Origin: a virus
IMG/VR virus record: IMGVR_UViG_3300021376_000342
Span: 1-24,479 of that record
Direction: 5' to 3' (one strand)
Length of the DNA stretch: 24,479 nucleotides
A model generated the notes under the pieces. It was not told the origin of the DNA. It did not search any database and was given only the letters and a program-made list of their open reading frames with translations. The position numbers were made by a program, and so were the translations under genes. Below are positions 23,627 through 24,479 of the stretch, in pieces. How positions within the stretch are numbered: position 1 is the first letter of the stretch; every line of letters starts with the position of its first letter.

Positions 23627-23743
23627 TATACGAACTATTTCTTCCGGCGTTGGATCAGGCTTTTGAGGCTGTTCTTCATCAGCTTCAAAAATAAACCTTC
23701 ACCATCCCTCAAATAAAACCTTCGTGTCATTGTGACGAGACAT
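23627..23743 (-). other. 5' part of the 23345 gene with in-frame TGA at codon 15
   Basis: ATG 23743 opens MSRHNDTKVLFEGW, then TGA (23701-23699), then RFIFEADEEQPQKPDP in the same frame and onward into the 93-residue protein. CGA to TGA is one transition and would restore EGWRRFIFEADE, which is like RRWEQFIKLEDE in the 825-residue protein here. It may be a nonsense mutation, a read-through site or a sequencing error. Other genes in the window end in TGA, so TGA is not generally a sense codon. Confidence 0.5.
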
Positions 23744-23773
23744 AAAATTATATATTCTCTTCAGGCGACAACA

Positions 23774-24479
23774 TCACGATAAATCCATAAAGTACTTATG
23801 CGATCCACACCCATATATCCTAGAAACTTTTGCTTCAAACGTGATCTGACGCTCTGTCTTTCCGCCTTTTGCCTTAAACTTAAATCTATTGTAACGAAGT
23901 TGATTATCAGTATACCAATAATCTATAGCTGTTGATCCTAGAAAAGAAAACCCTACAGACTTATATCCGTTTCCTTCACCAATGCGACGATCAACATAAG
24001 TTATAATTCCACGATACCCATTTTGGGCGCACCATTCTTTAGCTCTCTTCATCAATTTAGATAAACCTCCAGGAACGGAGGTCAATTGAGCAGTGCTGTA
24101 TCGAGCAATCTCTAGATAACCTTCATACTTCTTGCCGTTCCTTGGTGTACGAAGCGACAGGGCAGCGACGACGGTACCACTCCTGTCTCTCAATCCCCAC
24201 GTTACCTTGGACGGGACGTATCCTGCGATGTGTGTAGAATCGAAGAAAGACCTTTGTTCTTGTGTGCCTAATTCGACGACCTTTGTGGACCAGGTCTTAC
24301 ACCTGTGACGATCCATACCGAGGCGGTGGCGGATCATCGACTCGCATATCGTTCGCTTGTCTCTCCATTCATCCTCAAATATCTGCAGCAACTTTATGCC
24401 GTTCTTCGCAGCAAGGACGGATTTTTCTAGATGCTTGTTCTTATCAAAAACCCCTTGTTTAGAACCTTCGCTGTGCCAG
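23774..24479 (-). CDS. Vsr-like phage nuclease (5' end off the window)
   Basis: The frame is open to the right edge (234 residues visible). It begins within the motif WHSEGSKQGVFDKNKHLEKS and continues GIKLLQIFEDEW, the signature of a family of phage proteins with a very-short-patch-repair-like endonuclease fold. Next come a region like STHIAGYVPSKVTWGLRDRS and a long C-terminal domain (LEIARYSTAQLTSVPGGLSK, ITYVDRRIGEGNGYKSVGF, IDYWYTDNQLRYNRFKFK) always found with it. Such genes are free-standing and scattered in large phages and are thought to be homing-type nucleases. A TTG at 24391 is not the true start, since coding sequence runs past it. The catalytic N-terminus, including any zinc ribbon, lies outside the window. 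Confidence 0.82.
   Translation of the reverse strand, partial: WHSEGSKQGVFDKNKHLEKSVLAAKNGIKLLQIFEDEWRDKRTICESMIRHRLGMDRHRCKTWSTKVVELGTQEQRSFFDSTHIAGYVPSKVTWGLRDRSGTVVAALSLRTPRNGKKYEGYLEIARYSTAQLTSVPGGLSKLMKRAKEWCAQNGYRGIITYVDRRIGEGNGYKSVGFSFLGSTAIDYWYTDNQLRYNRFKFKAKGGKTERQITFEAKVSRIYGCGSHKYFMDLS

Noticed and set aside
23345-24479. Alternative genetic code with TGA as a sense codon
   Set aside because: Several well-supported genes here end in TGA (for example at 8055, 11866, 12600 and 7371), so general recoding is unlikely; only local read-through or mutation remains possible for the TGA at 23699-23701.

Overview
The window reads as part of the genome of a large, AT-rich tailed phage with a contractile tail (myovirus, T4-like structural superfamily). 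The best evidence is a leftward run with the order and protein signatures of T4 genes 13-14-15-18: neck protein gp13 (8055-9242), neck protein gp14 (7371-8042), tail sheath stabiliser gp15 (6046-7374), then two tandem, homologous, very long tail sheath proteins (2951-5977, and 1-2893, which runs off the left edge). Both sheaths are about 1000 residues, against 659 for T4 gp18. Almost all genes are on the minus strand and tightly packed; there are no rRNA or tRNA genes and no CRISPR array.

The only rightward block is 9494-12600. It holds a 790-residue repetitive beta-rich virion protein with its own promoter region (9243-9493), codon use unlike its neighbours and a strong intrinsic terminator (11912-11940), then a coiled-coil, lysine-rich protein. 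From 12609 to 15416 there is a leftward set of small genes: a small structural-type protein, a zinc D,L-peptidase lysin with a peptidoglycan-binding domain, and five small proteins of unknown function. One of these (59 aa) is very short, and one has its likely start codon inside a perfect 17-bp hairpin. From 15565 to 18836 lie an 825-residue protein with two hydrophobic segments and a Pro/Gly/acidic linker (an internal or ejection-type virion protein is my guess) and a protein with a kinase-like fold.

The most unusual part is 18883-22957: three contiguous leftward genes for exported proteins. They are a lipoprotein with a c-type haem motif (CANCH) resembling the DUF1592/DUF1588/DUF1585 family, a second cysteine-containing lipoprotein, and a twin-arginine (Tat) signal protein resembling DUF1501. 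Such sets are known from bacterial chromosomes (Planctomycetota, Myxococcota, Bdellovibrionota and similar) and are not standard phage genes. They are followed upstream by an HNH endonuclease gene (22999-23325), a small acidic/lysine-rich protein whose 5' part carries an in-frame TGA (23345-23743), and a Vsr-like phage nuclease cut by the right edge (23774-24479).

Working model (inference): a lytic-type large myovirus of a Gram-negative host with a Tat system and c-type cytochrome maturation, in which a host-derived periplasmic redox or surface cassette has been inserted near homing-type nucleases among virion genes. An 11-bp motif RATACTTATMA upstream of both sheath genes and the large repetitive protein is a candidate late-promoter element.
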